DNA of 64,000 nucleotides. Source: Theobroma cacao. Taxonomy: Eukaryota; Streptophyta; Magnoliopsida; Malvales; Malvaceae. The stretch is from the NCBI RefSeq assembly GCF_000208745.1, contig NC_030858.1, positions 14,702,788 to 14,766,787 of the forward strand. The letters run 5' to 3'. The first letter of the stretch is position 1. Each line of letters opens with the position of its first letter. Below are positions 1 to 15,809 of this stretch, piece by piece. The notes beneath the pieces were generated by a model. It saw only the letters and a program-made list of their open reading frames with translations. It had not been told where the DNA came from and searched no databases. A program made the position numbers and the translations under genes.

Positions 1-183
1 TTTTGAGTTTGAAACAACTTATGTTTTCTTGAAATGCGAGATTTAATAACTGTCGCTCAGCGGGGAGATGCGGAAGTTGATGCTAAGCTCTTGCGGGGTT
101 TCGATCGGCATTCGGGGTAATGGGTGCTTATCGGGACGTCGCGGCGGTTGTCACTGGCTCGATGGGAGTTCCGGGTCGTGACA
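1..183 (+). mobile_element. 3' end of a GC-rich LTR interrupting a copia element
   Basis: About 130 bases here (roughly 50-183) are GC-rich in contrast to everything around them, and the segment ends in GGGTCGTGACA. That is the mirror of the TGTCACGACCC start typical of many plant Ty3/gypsy LTRs. Directly after base 183 the reading frame of a copia reverse transcriptase begins in mid-domain (SLDNDIYMK). I infer that an LTR retrotransposon or solo LTR inserted into the copia element and that only its last bases lie in the window. The left end and the target duplication are outside, so the family assignment is provisional. Confidence 0.55.
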
Positions 184-1655
184 GCTCACTTGATAATGAT
201 ATTTATATGAAAATCCCTAAAGGATTTAAGTTGCCTAAAGCACAAAATTTGAAATCTTGGAAAATTTATTCGATCAAATTAAATAAATCTTTATACGGAT
301 TAAAACAATCCGGATGCATGTGGTATAATCGCTTTAGTGAATATATGTCGAAAGAAGGCTATAAAAATGATCCTATATGCTCATGTGTTTTTATAAAAAG
401 ATTCATATCTAAATTTGTGATAATTGTTGTTTATGTTGATGATATAAACATTATTGGTACTCCTGTAGAGTTATCAAAAGCCGTGGATTATTTAAAGAAA
501 GAATTTGAGATGAAAGACCTTGGAAAAATAAAGTTTTGTTTAGGTCTTCAGATTGAACACTTGACAAATAGAATTTTTGTCCATCAGTCTAATTATATAG
601 CAAAAATGCTAAAACGATTTTATATAGCACATCCATTGAGTTCACTAATGGTTGTAAGATCATTAGATGTAAAAAAAGACCCTTTTCGATCTCGTGAGGA
701 TAATGAAGAACTTTTTGGTCCTGAAGTACCATATCTTAGTGCAATTAGAGCATTAATGTATCTTGCTAGCAATACACGACCTAATATTTCATTTGCTGTA
801 AATTTATTAGCAAGATATAGTTCTTCTCCAACTTGAAGAAATTGTAATGGAATTAAACATATACTTCGATATCTTCGAGGAATAATGAATATGGGCTTAT
901 ATTATTCAAATGCATTAAAATCAGATTTAATTGGTTATGCAGATGCAGGATATTTATCATATCCACATAAAGCTCAATTCCAAACAAGTTACTTATTCAC
1001 ATATGGAGGTACAACTATTTCATGGCATTCTGTAAACCAAACTATAGTTGTTACTTCTTCTAACCATGCAAAAATTTTAGCAATTAATGAGGCAAGTCAT
1101 AAATGTGTCTGGTTAAGATCTGTAACTCAACATATTCGAGAAATGTGTGGTTTGTCAACCAAGAAAGAAATTCCAACAACATTATACGAGGATAATACTA
1201 CTTGCATAGCATAGTTAAAGGAATGATACATTAAAGATGATCGAATAAAACATATTTTGCCAAAATTCTTTTTCACTCATGGCCTCCAAGAAAAGGGTGA
1301 TATTAGTATTCAACAAATTCGTTCAAGTGACAATCTAGCATATTTGTTTATTAAAGCCCTTCTTACTGCAACATTCGAAAAGTTGGTACAAAAGATTGAG
1401 ATGTGCCGTTTTAAAGATCTTAAATAATGCAGTTGTCAGGGAGAGTAAAATACGCACTGTACTCTTTTCCTTCATCAAGGTTTTTCCCACTAGGTTTTTC
1501 TTGATAAGGTTTTTAATGAGGCAGTATTTCATAAGCGTATTCTTAAAAAGAATGATGTACTCTTTTTCCTTCACTCGAATTTTTTTCCATGAGATTTTTT
1601 CCTTGTAAGATTTTAACGAGGCATATTCTTAATACAATAGATATTCAAGAGGGAG
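184..1655 (+). mobile_element. Ty1/copia remnant: reverse transcriptase, RNase H, 3' untranslated region
   Basis: The plus-strand frame from 184 to 836 encodes the copia reverse transcriptase, with the SLYGLKQ block and the catalytic YVDD motif (VVYVDDINIIG). Only the C-terminal part of pol is present: gag, protease and integrase are missing. RNase H follows at 885-1214, with YADAGY and the SSNHA motif. Its acidic residue after HA is Lys (SSNHAKILA), where Glu is usual, so the domain is probably dead. The frame is broken by TGA at 834-836, TAG at 1212-1214 and TGA near 1222. Beyond these, codons for the usual copia C-terminus can still be followed to about 1420. A polypurine tract (AAGAGGGAG) ends at 1655 against the LTR. 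Confidence 0.9.
1458..1623 (+). repeat. Tandem ~97-bp repeat in the copia 3' untranslated region
   Basis: Two related units, about 1458-1521 and 1556-1623, each run from TACTCTTTTCCTTCA through AGGTTTTT-like blocks to a final AACGAGGCA or AATGAGGCA. They lie between the end of pol and the polypurine tract, where several plant copia families carry such repeats. Confidence 0.7.
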
Positions 1656-1937
1656 TGTTATGAATATTTTTGTGAATATTCATTTATTCTATTTATATCT
1701 AGATTTGATGTAAATTAGATTGGATTATGATTTAATCCATATAATCTCTAAGTGTTATCTTCATCTTGTAAATTCTATCAATAAAAAGGGATTATTTACC
1801 TAGAAATAGCCCTCTCAGCTCATTTGTAAACACACACTTCAATAAAATCTCTTTTCTCCCCCTAAATACCTTCTTTCTTATCTTTAATTATTCTTTCAGT
1901 TATTTTTATTTGTTATTTTAAGTTATTTTTCATAACA
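1656..1937 (+). repeat. 3' LTR of the copia remnant
   Basis: This 282-bp segment begins TGTTATG and ends CATAACA, a perfect 7-bp terminal inverted repeat. It starts directly after a polypurine tract. The expected 5-bp target duplication after it would be TATCC, but the 5' partner is outside the window. Confidence 0.85.
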
Positions 1938-2499
1938 TATCCCAATTATTAAAATGATAATTTAATAAATATATTTTTCAATTATAATTAAAAATAACAA
2001 AACAATATTAAATATTAATTAAATTAAGTATGTATTAATTATTCATAAATAATTAACATAGTTACACCACATTTAAATGCAACACAAATAGTATAATATT
2101 GATCATCTATTAATATCAAAAGGATCACAAAAACTTTAGGTCTGCAAACTTTGCTCACAAAGCTAGAGGAGAAGGTATCCAGACAAATACAAAAAGTGTA
2201 GGTAGATGGAGTAATTAATACAATGACTGGTCAGATATTAATATATATATATATATAGATCAGTCACGTTTTATAATTCAACGCTTTCGTCTTCCTTGTG
2301 CTTATGTACGTTGTTCCTGTTGATTATTGCTGACTGTTACCAAATAAACCATCTCCCTCACTTGCTGGCCTCAACCTACCTTTCCTCTTTGGTCCTACCT
2401 TTCATCTCTCTCACCCTTTATATTTCCTTTTTTCTGCTTCACTTGTTCTATAATTCTACCTTCCATCTCATTTTGCTGCCCTCTTCAGTTTAGTACTCA
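1938..2499 (+). promoter_or_regulatory. Upstream region of the GDSL gene
   Basis: AT-rich DNA with an (AT)n run at 2241-2257. A TATA-like TTTATATTT at 2417-2425 is followed by pyrimidine-rich DNA, as is usual for plant 5' leaders, up to the ATG at 2500. No other gene is seen here. Confidence 0.5.
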
Positions 2500-4170
2500 A
2501 TGGCATTGGCATCTAAGTTTCAGCCATGGTGGCTGCTGCCTGTTTCCTTTTTGTTAGCGACAAACTTTCACGACTGCGCTAATGCAGAGCCGCAGGTGCC
2601 CTGCTACTTCATCTTCGGGGACTCATTGTCGGATGACGGAAACAACAACAACCTTGCGACGACAGCCAAAGTAAATTATGCGCCTTATGGGATCGATTTT
2701 CCTCGAGGACCCACCGGAAGGTTTACTAATGGCCGAACCATGCAGGATATCATTGGTTTGACTTTTCTTCCCTATATATACAAGATACTATATAACAACT
2801 GTTTGTGATATATAGAACTATTTGCTTGTGTCTTTTAATGTAATACAAAGCTTTCTGTATTAATATAATACAATGACAGTTCAACTACTGGATTTCGAAG
2901 AATTTATCCCTCCGTTTGCCACTGCAAGAGGCATAGAGATTCTCAAAGGTGTGAATTATGCATCTGGTTCGGCAGGAATTCTTAATGAAACTGGAGAACA
3001 ACTGGTAATCATATGCGGTATTCATGGGGTCACAATGACAATAAATTTGCACCTCATCATCTTGCAACGCCCTTGTTCACTTAATTATTTTTCTTTTTAA
3101 AATAAAAAATAAAAAAAAAAGTCGGTAGCTCAATGGAGTCAACATCTAAAAATGCTATTCCTGTCTTTATACTGGGCAGGGTGATCGAATAAGCATGAAC
3201 AAGCAGCTAAGCAACCACCAAATTATAATCTCAACAATGGGTGAGATATTGGGAAAATGTTCAGCTTCAAAGCTTCTTAGCAAATGCATATATGCGGTCC
3301 AAATCGGCAGCAATGACTACCTCAACAATTATTTCATACCGGAGTTCTACAACACAAGCCGGTTATACACTCCAGACCAATATGCTGCATACCTCATTGA
3401 ACAATATTCACAGCAAATAAAGGTTTCAATAGTAGAAAAAAAAGGGGAGGGGGGGGCTTAGGTTACTATATTGATATAAGAATTCTCACGCCTGATTACT
3501 GTTTTTTTGCTGACCACTAGACTCTGTATAATGATGGAGCAAGGATGCTTGCCCTGTTCGGAATTGGTTCGATAGGCTGTACTCCAAATGCAATGGCGGT
3601 GTACGGAACGAATGGCTCTCTCTGCGTAGAAAAATTGGACAATGCTGCCCAACTTTTCAATGAGAGGCTTATATCACTTGTTGATGAACTCAATAGCAAC
3701 CTAACCGATGCTACATTTACCTATCTAAATCCTTCTGGAACTGACACTGCAAACTCACTCGGTAATGTTGCCCTTTTTCTTTTCTCTTCTTGTTGCAGCA
3801 ATACAACAGAATATTGGAACTTTCATCATACAATGAACAACTTAAAAAGTTTTCTTCCATTGTTCTTTTTTATCTTTTTCCAGGTTTTACAGTGACGAAT
3901 GCTAGCTGCTGCCAAGTAGGGAGTGATGGAGAGCTTTGTATCCCTGATTCAGAGCCATGTGCTGATCGAAGTCAGTATGTCTTTTGGGATGCAGTCCATC
4001 CTTCGGACGCTTGGAATTTGCTCATTGCAACAGAGGCTTACACTAGTCAATCTAGTACCCAAGCTTATCCCCTCAATATTCAGAAGCTGGCACAACTGCA
4101 GAGCGACGATGAAGGAGATGATGACTGTCCATGGAGTGTAGTGGGAGAAAGTTCTCGTATCGTCTTGTAA
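2500..4170 (+). CDS. GDSL esterase/lipase, secreted SGNH hydrolase
   Basis: Five exons: 2500-2755, 2880-3004, 3180-3422, 3521-3761 and 3884-4170. All introns are GT-AG and the phases agree, giving 383 residues. Residues 1-29 form a signal peptide. Block I is FIFGDSLSDDGNNN with nucleophile Ser42. Block III is QIGSNDY (Gly170, Asn172). Block V is FWDAVHP with the catalytic Asp324 and His327. GRFTNGRT and NYASGSAG are also typical of the plant family. Such enzymes hydrolyse esters of lipids, cutin or cell-wall polymers, usually outside the cell; the substrate cannot be read from sequence. Most relatives stop soon after the LAQL motif, but this protein adds about 20 residues rich in Asp and Glu. 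Close relatives are the Arabidopsis GDSL lipases of the At1g29670 type, from memory. Confidence 0.95.
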
Positions 4171-5348
4171 TCTTATCTGTTAGTTTGAATGGTTGTAATA
4201 TTTAGTCCCTCGTCTAAGAAATAAAGAACCATGCTTCAGACAATTGCCTCATTTTATCTGAATGAAACTGAAAGTCATGGATTTACATGATGTGCATGAT
4301 GCTTAATTTTGAACAGATATTTAAAACTAGGGTCAAGCAACCTCCGGTGACAACCTCTAATGACAGACAATGTTGTTTTTGTTTTGGAAATTTCCTTAAG
4401 ATTATCAAAGTTACAGTGTAGAGCCTATCGGTAACGGTGTGGCACATTTTAGAATCTAGGGGCGAATACTTCCTGGTGAAGCAACAAAGTAATTTCCTCA
4501 ATAGTCCTGCAGTAATTGTAAGATCAAAAATCCATAACTAGAACCTTCTCTCAGCATACAGGGAAGTTGCAACTTTTCCCAAACTTGAATTATTTATCCT
4601 CTAAAATGATGAGAAGGAAACAACACGTGTTCATGTTTCACCTAGTCCTTGAAAGGAAAGGTAGAGAACTTTTCAAACAGATAATTGGGAATTGAAAGTT
4701 TGCTGCAATCACATCCTGCTCCTCCACCAGGAACTACTTCTGGCGTTTAAACCTATATTATGACCATTCCACAAGAAAAGAAAGTGATAGTTAGAATTCA
4801 TAACAGCATTCTCATCCGTTAGAACAGAACCGTCTGAACAAATGATCAATCTAAAGGACAGCATTTTACACTTAAGAGGAACATGAGAGCACATCAACAG
4901 AGTCTAACGCAAACTTGCTTACAACAAAATCCACAGTTTGAGACTAGAATTGGCAAGATATAGTCGCACTCCGTTCATTTCCATCTAGGACAAATCTAGA
5001 AAGTTAATAGAGGGATGCTTCAGCCTTGGTTTTAGGTAGGTAATAGCCAATTGCCCCGGACTTGAGCTAGCCATTAAATTCAAATACCAACCACACATGC
5101 TGTTAATTTCAGTGACTTTATAAATGTCCTGTAAGATCATTAAGCATCGTTAGGATACAACAAATATGGAACCTGCTTTTCTCAAAAACTACCAAATAGA
5201 TTTTACAACCGAATGTCTTAACATCAGAGAGGTTCCATATAGTAAGTCTTCTAGATCCCATACAGAATGAAAAAAGCTCATGTATATTACAAGTCTTCTA
5301 CATCGCACACAAGATGAGAAACTTCATGCCTACCCGCACCACCACAGA
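4171..5348. other. Intergenic region between convergent genes
   Basis: This lies between the stop codon of the GDSL gene (+) and that of the acidic protein gene (-). It should contain both 3' untranslated regions; AATAAAG near 4221 could serve the GDSL transcript. I see no supported coding region or repeat. Confidence 0.5.
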
Positions 5349-6455
5349 TCAAGTATCAAAACCAGAATAGATGCCACGGTCCCTTAGCAACCTCTTCTCT
5401 TCTTCAACATAATTCTTCCCCCTACTAGCTTGACCAAGTTCTCTTTTCCGCTTCTCCTTCTGTGAAAAAGAAACATTCTGCTTCTCTTTTCGAGTTTGTA
5501 CATTAGCCAGCTCCTCTGCATCCAATATTGCAGCTCTTGTTTTCTGTCTGTCTTCAAAAGATTCTTTAACCTCCCTGGTTTCACGACCTTCTTTGCCATT
5601 AGACCAAGACCAGTCTGGCTTCTCTTTTGGAGGAGGCACATTTAGGACAGATAGCCCTCCCTTATAGCCATGCCGCTTCAATGCTTCAAAATGCAAAGCA
5701 GCACTCTTTTGTTTCCCAGGCTTTGCTGTACATATACAGCTAATAAAGGTAAACCAGGTATCTTTTTTCTTAGGTCAGAAATACATAAAAATATATTTCA
5801 AAGGAGAAAATACCAAAGAAATTTGCAATTGACAGGCACAATTTCAGTTGATATAACTCAAACCTTATCAGTACAATATTCATGCCATTGTACGGAAAAA
5901 ATTTATAATGCTCAGACTTAGGTGTGGGTGTTAGGTGTGGATATGTGTTGGAGCATTAGGTAAGATTTTTGCTTAGTAGGCACGAGTGAGAAGATTAGTG
6001 AACTTTCAGATTTCTTTGTCTTGTTACTACTGATAACATTACTATGAGTAGACATCCTTGGGTCCCTTCGTTGTACAAACTAGTAAGCAAAATTATGATA
6101 CTGCTACCTAACAACAAATGTGGTTCCTAAACGGAAGATAGAGATATTCCAATATACATACACACACACACACACAGAAGCATTGCTCATTTTTATCGTG
6201 ATTTAAGTACCTACGAGTCGAGGCAGATATCAATTCCATTGAATTCAATTATAAAACGGAAAAAGAAGGAAAAGCCGAAAAAAATTCAAGACAAAAAAGA
6301 GAAAAAGAGAGTAAGATACCAGATTGAGATGATTTCTTAGACTTGGTGTTGGGAGGTCCATCTTCAGCTTCAGAGTCTGAATTTGAAGATGATGATTCAT
6401 CAGAAGATGATGAATCATTTTCCTCATCATCGTTCCAAGGCATTGCCCTCTTCAT
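5349..6455 (-). CDS. Conserved acidic, Ser-rich protein of unknown function
   Basis: Two exons on the minus strand: 6455-6320 and 5725-5349, joined through a GT-AG intron, give about 170 residues. The N-terminal third is a Ser/Asp/Glu-rich stretch (NDDEENDSSSSDESSSS). The join creates a basic segment (KPGKQKSAA). Then follow RHGYKGGLSVLNVPPPKE and a Lys/Arg/Glu-rich, probably helical tail ending RDRGIYSGFD. The layout suggests a small nuclear protein, but I cannot name the family. A second ATG (MPWNDD) at 6443 could be the true start. A probable intron lies in the 5' leader at about 6470-6580. A telo-box sits upstream. Confidence 0.8.
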
Positions 6456-6720
6456 CACATCAAACTTTAATCTAAAAAGAAATAAAAAAAAAAACTGTTA
6501 AACCAGGATATAATTTATTAAGATTACAAATTCAAAATCACCAATTAAAAAATTGAAGGAAGAGAGAGAATTAGCAAAACCTGATTATCCCTTGATTGGG
6601 GGGGCTGTCGACTGTTTAGGGTTTTGGGAGGAAGGGGATAACAGAAATTAGATGTTTATCGTTTTAAAAGCCCACACCGGTAACACACTGATTCACGTCT
6701 TATAAGTCACGTGGGCAAGG
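6456..6720 (-). promoter_or_regulatory. 5' leader and promoter of the acidic protein gene
   Basis: A telo-box (AAACCCTA on the minus strand, 6617-6624) and several C-rich runs lie just upstream of the probable first exon. In plants this box is common in genes for ribosomal and growth-related proteins. Confidence 0.45.
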
Positions 6721-7703
6721 CCACATCCAACAACATTTTTCGTAATTTATAAATCGACGCTGCATTTTATTTAAAAATAGAAAGAAAAAGAAAGACATAC
6801 AAAATTTGAGGGGGGAAGGCAAACTACACGTGGCCAACAATTCAAGTTTTGGACCTTTAGATTGCCTTATATCAATTATTTACTAATTTTTTTCTATATT
6901 TAACAAAAAAATCTTTTTAGATATAAAATTTGATAAAAGTATCCAATTTTAATGGTGGAAATTAATGATAATCTATATAAAAATAAATGTAAGGTCTCAA
7001 ATTAGCATATTAATATATACATTCTAAATAGCACAAAATTTTATGTTTGAGCTTTTAAATTTGATTCTATTTGTATTTGAATTTACCCTTTTGATTCAAT
7101 TAGAATTAAAGATGCATGTATTGTATCCATAATATATTTAATAGGATGATGTGATGAACAACTTCGTATGATTATATAATAATATGCCTAATCTTAACAC
7201 TTGAAAATTATAAACAACCTTGACATTTATTACTACGTAATTGATAATTAATTTGATCTAATGTTAATGTGAAGATGATAATTGGACATAATGAATATGA
7301 AAAAGCTAATCTAAGCTTTTAAAACTTAAATTTCAATTTTAGATAAGTTAATTTGATTTGTTTTTACGAAAAAAAAAATTAAAAATAGTAAGTAGTAGAG
7401 GTGTCATGAATCAAATTCTTGTTCGGTCCATCTTTTAAATTAAATTTTTTATTAATATTAAAAAATTATATTATTAATAATTAAACGTTTATAAATATAT
7501 TTAAAAATTAAAATTAATTAAAAACTAATATTTTGTTAATAAGATAATATCCGAAGCCGACTTGAGTTGGACCAAGCCGACAAGCTAGAGGGGTAGCTCA
7601 GTCCATAGACAAGTCTATTAAGTAATAATATAATATACATTACCATTTGTTAAAAATAAGATAACAAGTGTCATTATTAACGGTAAGTGTTTCACTGATA
7701 TAT

Positions 7704-7790
7704 GATAATTTATTGACAGAATTTTCATTGGTAAATTTAGAGTATCCTAAACTAACATTACCTTTCGAATATTCTGTCAATAAAATTATC
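7704..7790. repeat. Imperfect hairpin, possibly a MITE remnant
   Basis: The left arm (GATAATTTATTGACAGAAT from 7704) is matched by its reverse complement ending at 7790 (ATTCTGTCAATAAAATTATC). The arms are about 25 bp and the loop about 35 bp. Confidence 0.5.
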
Positions 7791-8034
7791 ACTCAAATAT
7801 TCTACCAATAAAGTAAATTATCCACATGATATTTAATCATTAATGTTGATGATTTTTTATTTGCTTAACGTTAATTCATTACTAACTAAATACAGACAGC
7901 TCCAATCCTGTCGATATAATTTCATCTACCAAATAGTTGTTGTTCGATCTGCAGTTCGTCTATAAATATTGATGGATCGATGAGATCATTTTTTTTTATA
8001 CATAGTGCAAGTAAATGGAACCCTAACAAGCATC

Positions 8035-8110
8035 TGAGCATTTGGTTCATTGGTTGGTACATTATTTCCTGTTTAGAAGAGCAAGGTTCGAATCTCCCTC
8101 CCCAAAAAGT
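8035..8110 (+). repeat. tRNA-derived, SINE-like fragment
   Basis: A sequence resembling an internal A box (TTGGTTCATTGGTTGG) is followed about 45 bases later by a good B box, GGTTCGAATCTC at about 8091-8102. No cloverleaf can be drawn, so it is not a tRNA gene. A degenerate SINE is the simplest reading. Confidence 0.35.
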
Positions 8111-8889
8111 TTAACTATGGACTTTCATGTCATGTTCGAATCACACTTAGAATATTTCACTTAATTTATTTATTTTTATAATTTTATGGTCACACATTAA
8201 TTCAAAATTTTTTAGCAAACAAATGAAACGTTTTATTATCTCGTTTCATCATAAGGCATTCTGCAACTATCACAATGAAAATCAAATTTTAAAAGGAGTT
8301 CAGCAAGATTTTTCAAAATAAAAAAGCAAGCCGCAAAGACGAATTCTCTGGAGAATTTCAAGCTTAATTTGGAGCCTTAACTCTCTTCATTATTGTTTGA
8401 TGGTATTGAATTCAATTCATTGCTAATTTATGCTAAAGTCAGTTATACATATTCATTATGATTTTTTTTTAAATATTATGTCAATTTAGAATTTCAATTT
8501 GTAAAATTCTAATTCAAATTTAAGAAGTGAGTTGAGATGTACAAAGATAAAATTATTCTCACTGGATAATCCATGGTTTTGCGGACCTACTGTTGACAAA
8601 AAAAATTAAAAATAAAATAAAATTCTTCATTTTATTCAAGAAATTATGCCAGGTAAACATTATCCATAATTAGTTTGCAATATTAGTGATAACAGTTCAT
8701 TTTTCTTTATGATTATAGATACCAACTAGTAGAGATTTGATGCTTAACAGAAAATTCCAAACAATATTAATTACATGCATTTGATGCAGTGGACCACCCC
8801 ATTCCTCCTTTCTTTTCTTTTCGTTTCTCTATAAGTTCATCAAAATTCTGGAAACCACAAAGCCTCAAGGCATTGAAAGTTGAAGCAAA

Positions 8890-9476
8890 ATGGTCAAGTT
8901 GTTCCAACTTTTTTGCATTTTCCTCACCCTCCTTGTATTCATCTCAGGTATTTTTCTACTTTAACTACATGCATCAAGTGGATTCGATTGCATCGATTCT
9001 TAATCAGACTGAAACGAAAAATATATGATTCAATAGAATTTTTCTCCAATAATTTTCATACTCAATGGAGTAATATTCAAAAAAATTTTGTTTATAGTAT
9101 TTTAAGTACTGTTTTCATTATGATGCGTTGAATAGGAATAAGGTTACCAGTACTGGTGAATGGTGCACAATGTGAAGAAGATATGGGCCCTTGTGATGAC
9201 CGTTGCAATTCAAAGCATTCGAATGGGAAAGGATGTTCATGTGACATGTCTTCAAATGTGGCAAGATGCAAATCTATGTATGAAAGCGATGGTTTATCAC
9301 CACTGAAACAGAAAAGATGCAATGTGGGGATTGGACCCTGCAGTGCTGCTTGCAATGATCAATGCTGTGAGCAACATTGTGCATATTTATTCGGGGGGCT
9401 TCAAGATGGTCATGGCGTTTGCAGTGGGCCTGGACCAATAGTTTATAATCAGTGTATTTGCTATTTTAATTGTTAG
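8890..9476 (+). CDS. Defensin-like secreted cysteine-rich protein, two domains
   Basis: Two exons, 8890-8947 and 9136-9476, joined by a GT-AG intron, encode 132 residues. The first exon is nearly all signal peptide (MVKLFQLFCIFLTLLVFIS), the usual structure of plant defensin-like genes, where the intron follows the signal sequence. The mature part has 16 cysteines in two related halves. Both start with C-x6-C-x3-C preceded by GP (DMGPC, GIGPC). The second half has QCCEQHC and ends QCICYFNC. The first half has diverged (GCSCD). Plant families of this type act in defence or reproductive signalling; target and activity cannot be told from the sequence. It is flanked by long AT-rich spacers and has no gene partner. 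Confidence 0.8.
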
Positions 9477-10931
9477 AAATATATACATATTTGTATTGAG
9501 AATTTATAATAAAAATAAAACGGCAAGTGAGGCTGGTGGTGTCAAAACTTGGTGAGTTGTCTCTCTGTGTTGGGTCTTGAATGTCCCAACCTGGATGCTG
9601 TGGCATGACGGGATTCATTGTTGAGATATAAATAGGCAGAGTTTTGGTTGTTATGGATGCCAAATCTGGGCTGTCTTGTGATGATCTTTCTGCAGGATAT
9701 GCTGTATTGTATGGCTTCTTACTTGTCTCCTCCTGTCCAAGTTTTTTCGGGTTGATGTCAGTTATGACTACGCCGGTAGATTGCCGATGTGGGCTTTGTT
9801 CTGTTAATGCTCCTCTGTGTGGGGACACATACCCCCCTTTCCATCTTCAGGTCGTAACAAAGTTCGGTTTATTATTCTGCTATATCTACATTATAGTTTT
9901 ATGAAACTTTTAAGTGAAGTTTTCCAATTGAGTTACTTTTGAGGTTTATAGGAAACTTAAGTAGTATCCAACAAAGTGGTTTGAAAAAGGAATTTATAGT
10001 CTACTTCAGCTGCATTTTGAGTCAAGTCATATTGTCCTTTTCATATCCATCTAATATCTACATCAAAGTGAAATAAAACAATATGATTAAGATTAGATGT
10101 CATTATTAGCTTTATTATTAATTATCTTTCTAGTTTATGGACTATTTTGGGTTATTAAAATTGCCTCAAGATTCATTGTAAATTTTTCTTTTTAAATACA
10201 AAATCGACAATATTTCCATAATTTATGTATCAAAATGCAAATAACCCCGAAATTTATTTGAAAAAATATATTCAAAGATGAATAGATACGTGTCTTCAAG
10301 ATGTTACTGTCTCCTATCATCAATATTTTCTTGTGTAAACATTCCAATAGATAGAACTTGAGAATATGGCTTGGAAATATTGAGTTCAAGTCTTAAGATT
10401 AGAAATGTAAAATTAATGAGATGAGAGAAAATGGTCCTTTATTATATTAATGATAACTCAAGACCCAATTAGTCTCCTCATGCAACCAAAGAGAAAAAAG
10501 CAGAGGTTTCTTGAAACATATAGTTTAGATCACATGGTCAAGGTGACCACAGTACTTTGATAAACCTACGACATGATGTAGCAGATTTTTAACTTTAATT
10601 TCATTCAAGCAGTGAAGCCAAAAACACAGCCTTAAGCTGGAATGTTTCAAAAATGTTCCAACATAAAAGGCTGGAATCTTCAAAGTTTGCATTTCAATAG
10701 GCTATCTTTAGAGGAACATTTATTTCACGTCAACTGCTATACAAATAACTTCCTTGCCTAAGTAGACAAAAAACGAAAAAATGCATATCAGATCAACATG
10801 CTTAAATTTATATCCTACTCAATCTGCCATGCCATCTAATCCAAGATGAAGCAAGCAAGCAGCATCAGTTAGTCACAAAACTTTGAATCATAATTGATTA
10901 CTGAAAAGGTTGGACCAAAACTTGTACGCCT
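9477..10931. other. Intergenic region with a GC-richer island
   Basis: About 9520-9860 is noticeably richer in G and C than its surroundings and contains TATAAATAG at about 9625-9633. It has open frames on both strands, none with a recognisable domain. It may be a fragment of an LTR. From 9900 to the COQ5 stop codon the DNA is AT-rich, and part of it should be the COQ5 3' untranslated region. Confidence 0.4.

Positions 10932-15809
<4,878 letters not shown>

Larger units (their letters stand above)
6721..8889. other. AT-rich intergenic region
   Basis: No gene is supported over about 2.1 kb. It holds a hairpin at 7704-7790 and a SINE-like piece near 8035-8110, both listed separately. The rest is AT-rich DNA with short A/T runs. 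Confidence 0.5.

Noticed and set aside
120..180. First 20 codons of the frame leading into the copia reverse transcriptase
   Set aside because: They come from the GC-rich LTR-like segment and are not part of the retrotransposon protein.
4709..4897. Minus-strand frame as an extra 3' exon of the acidic protein gene
   Set aside because: The stop codon at 5349 already ends the gene, and there is no domain or splice support.
8035..8110. tRNA gene
   Set aside because: A and B boxes are present, but no acceptor stem or anticodon arm can be drawn.
9466..9828. 120-codon minus-strand frame downstream of the defensin-like gene
   Set aside because: It has no recognisable domain, and it lies in a GC-richer island where long frames occur by chance on both strands.
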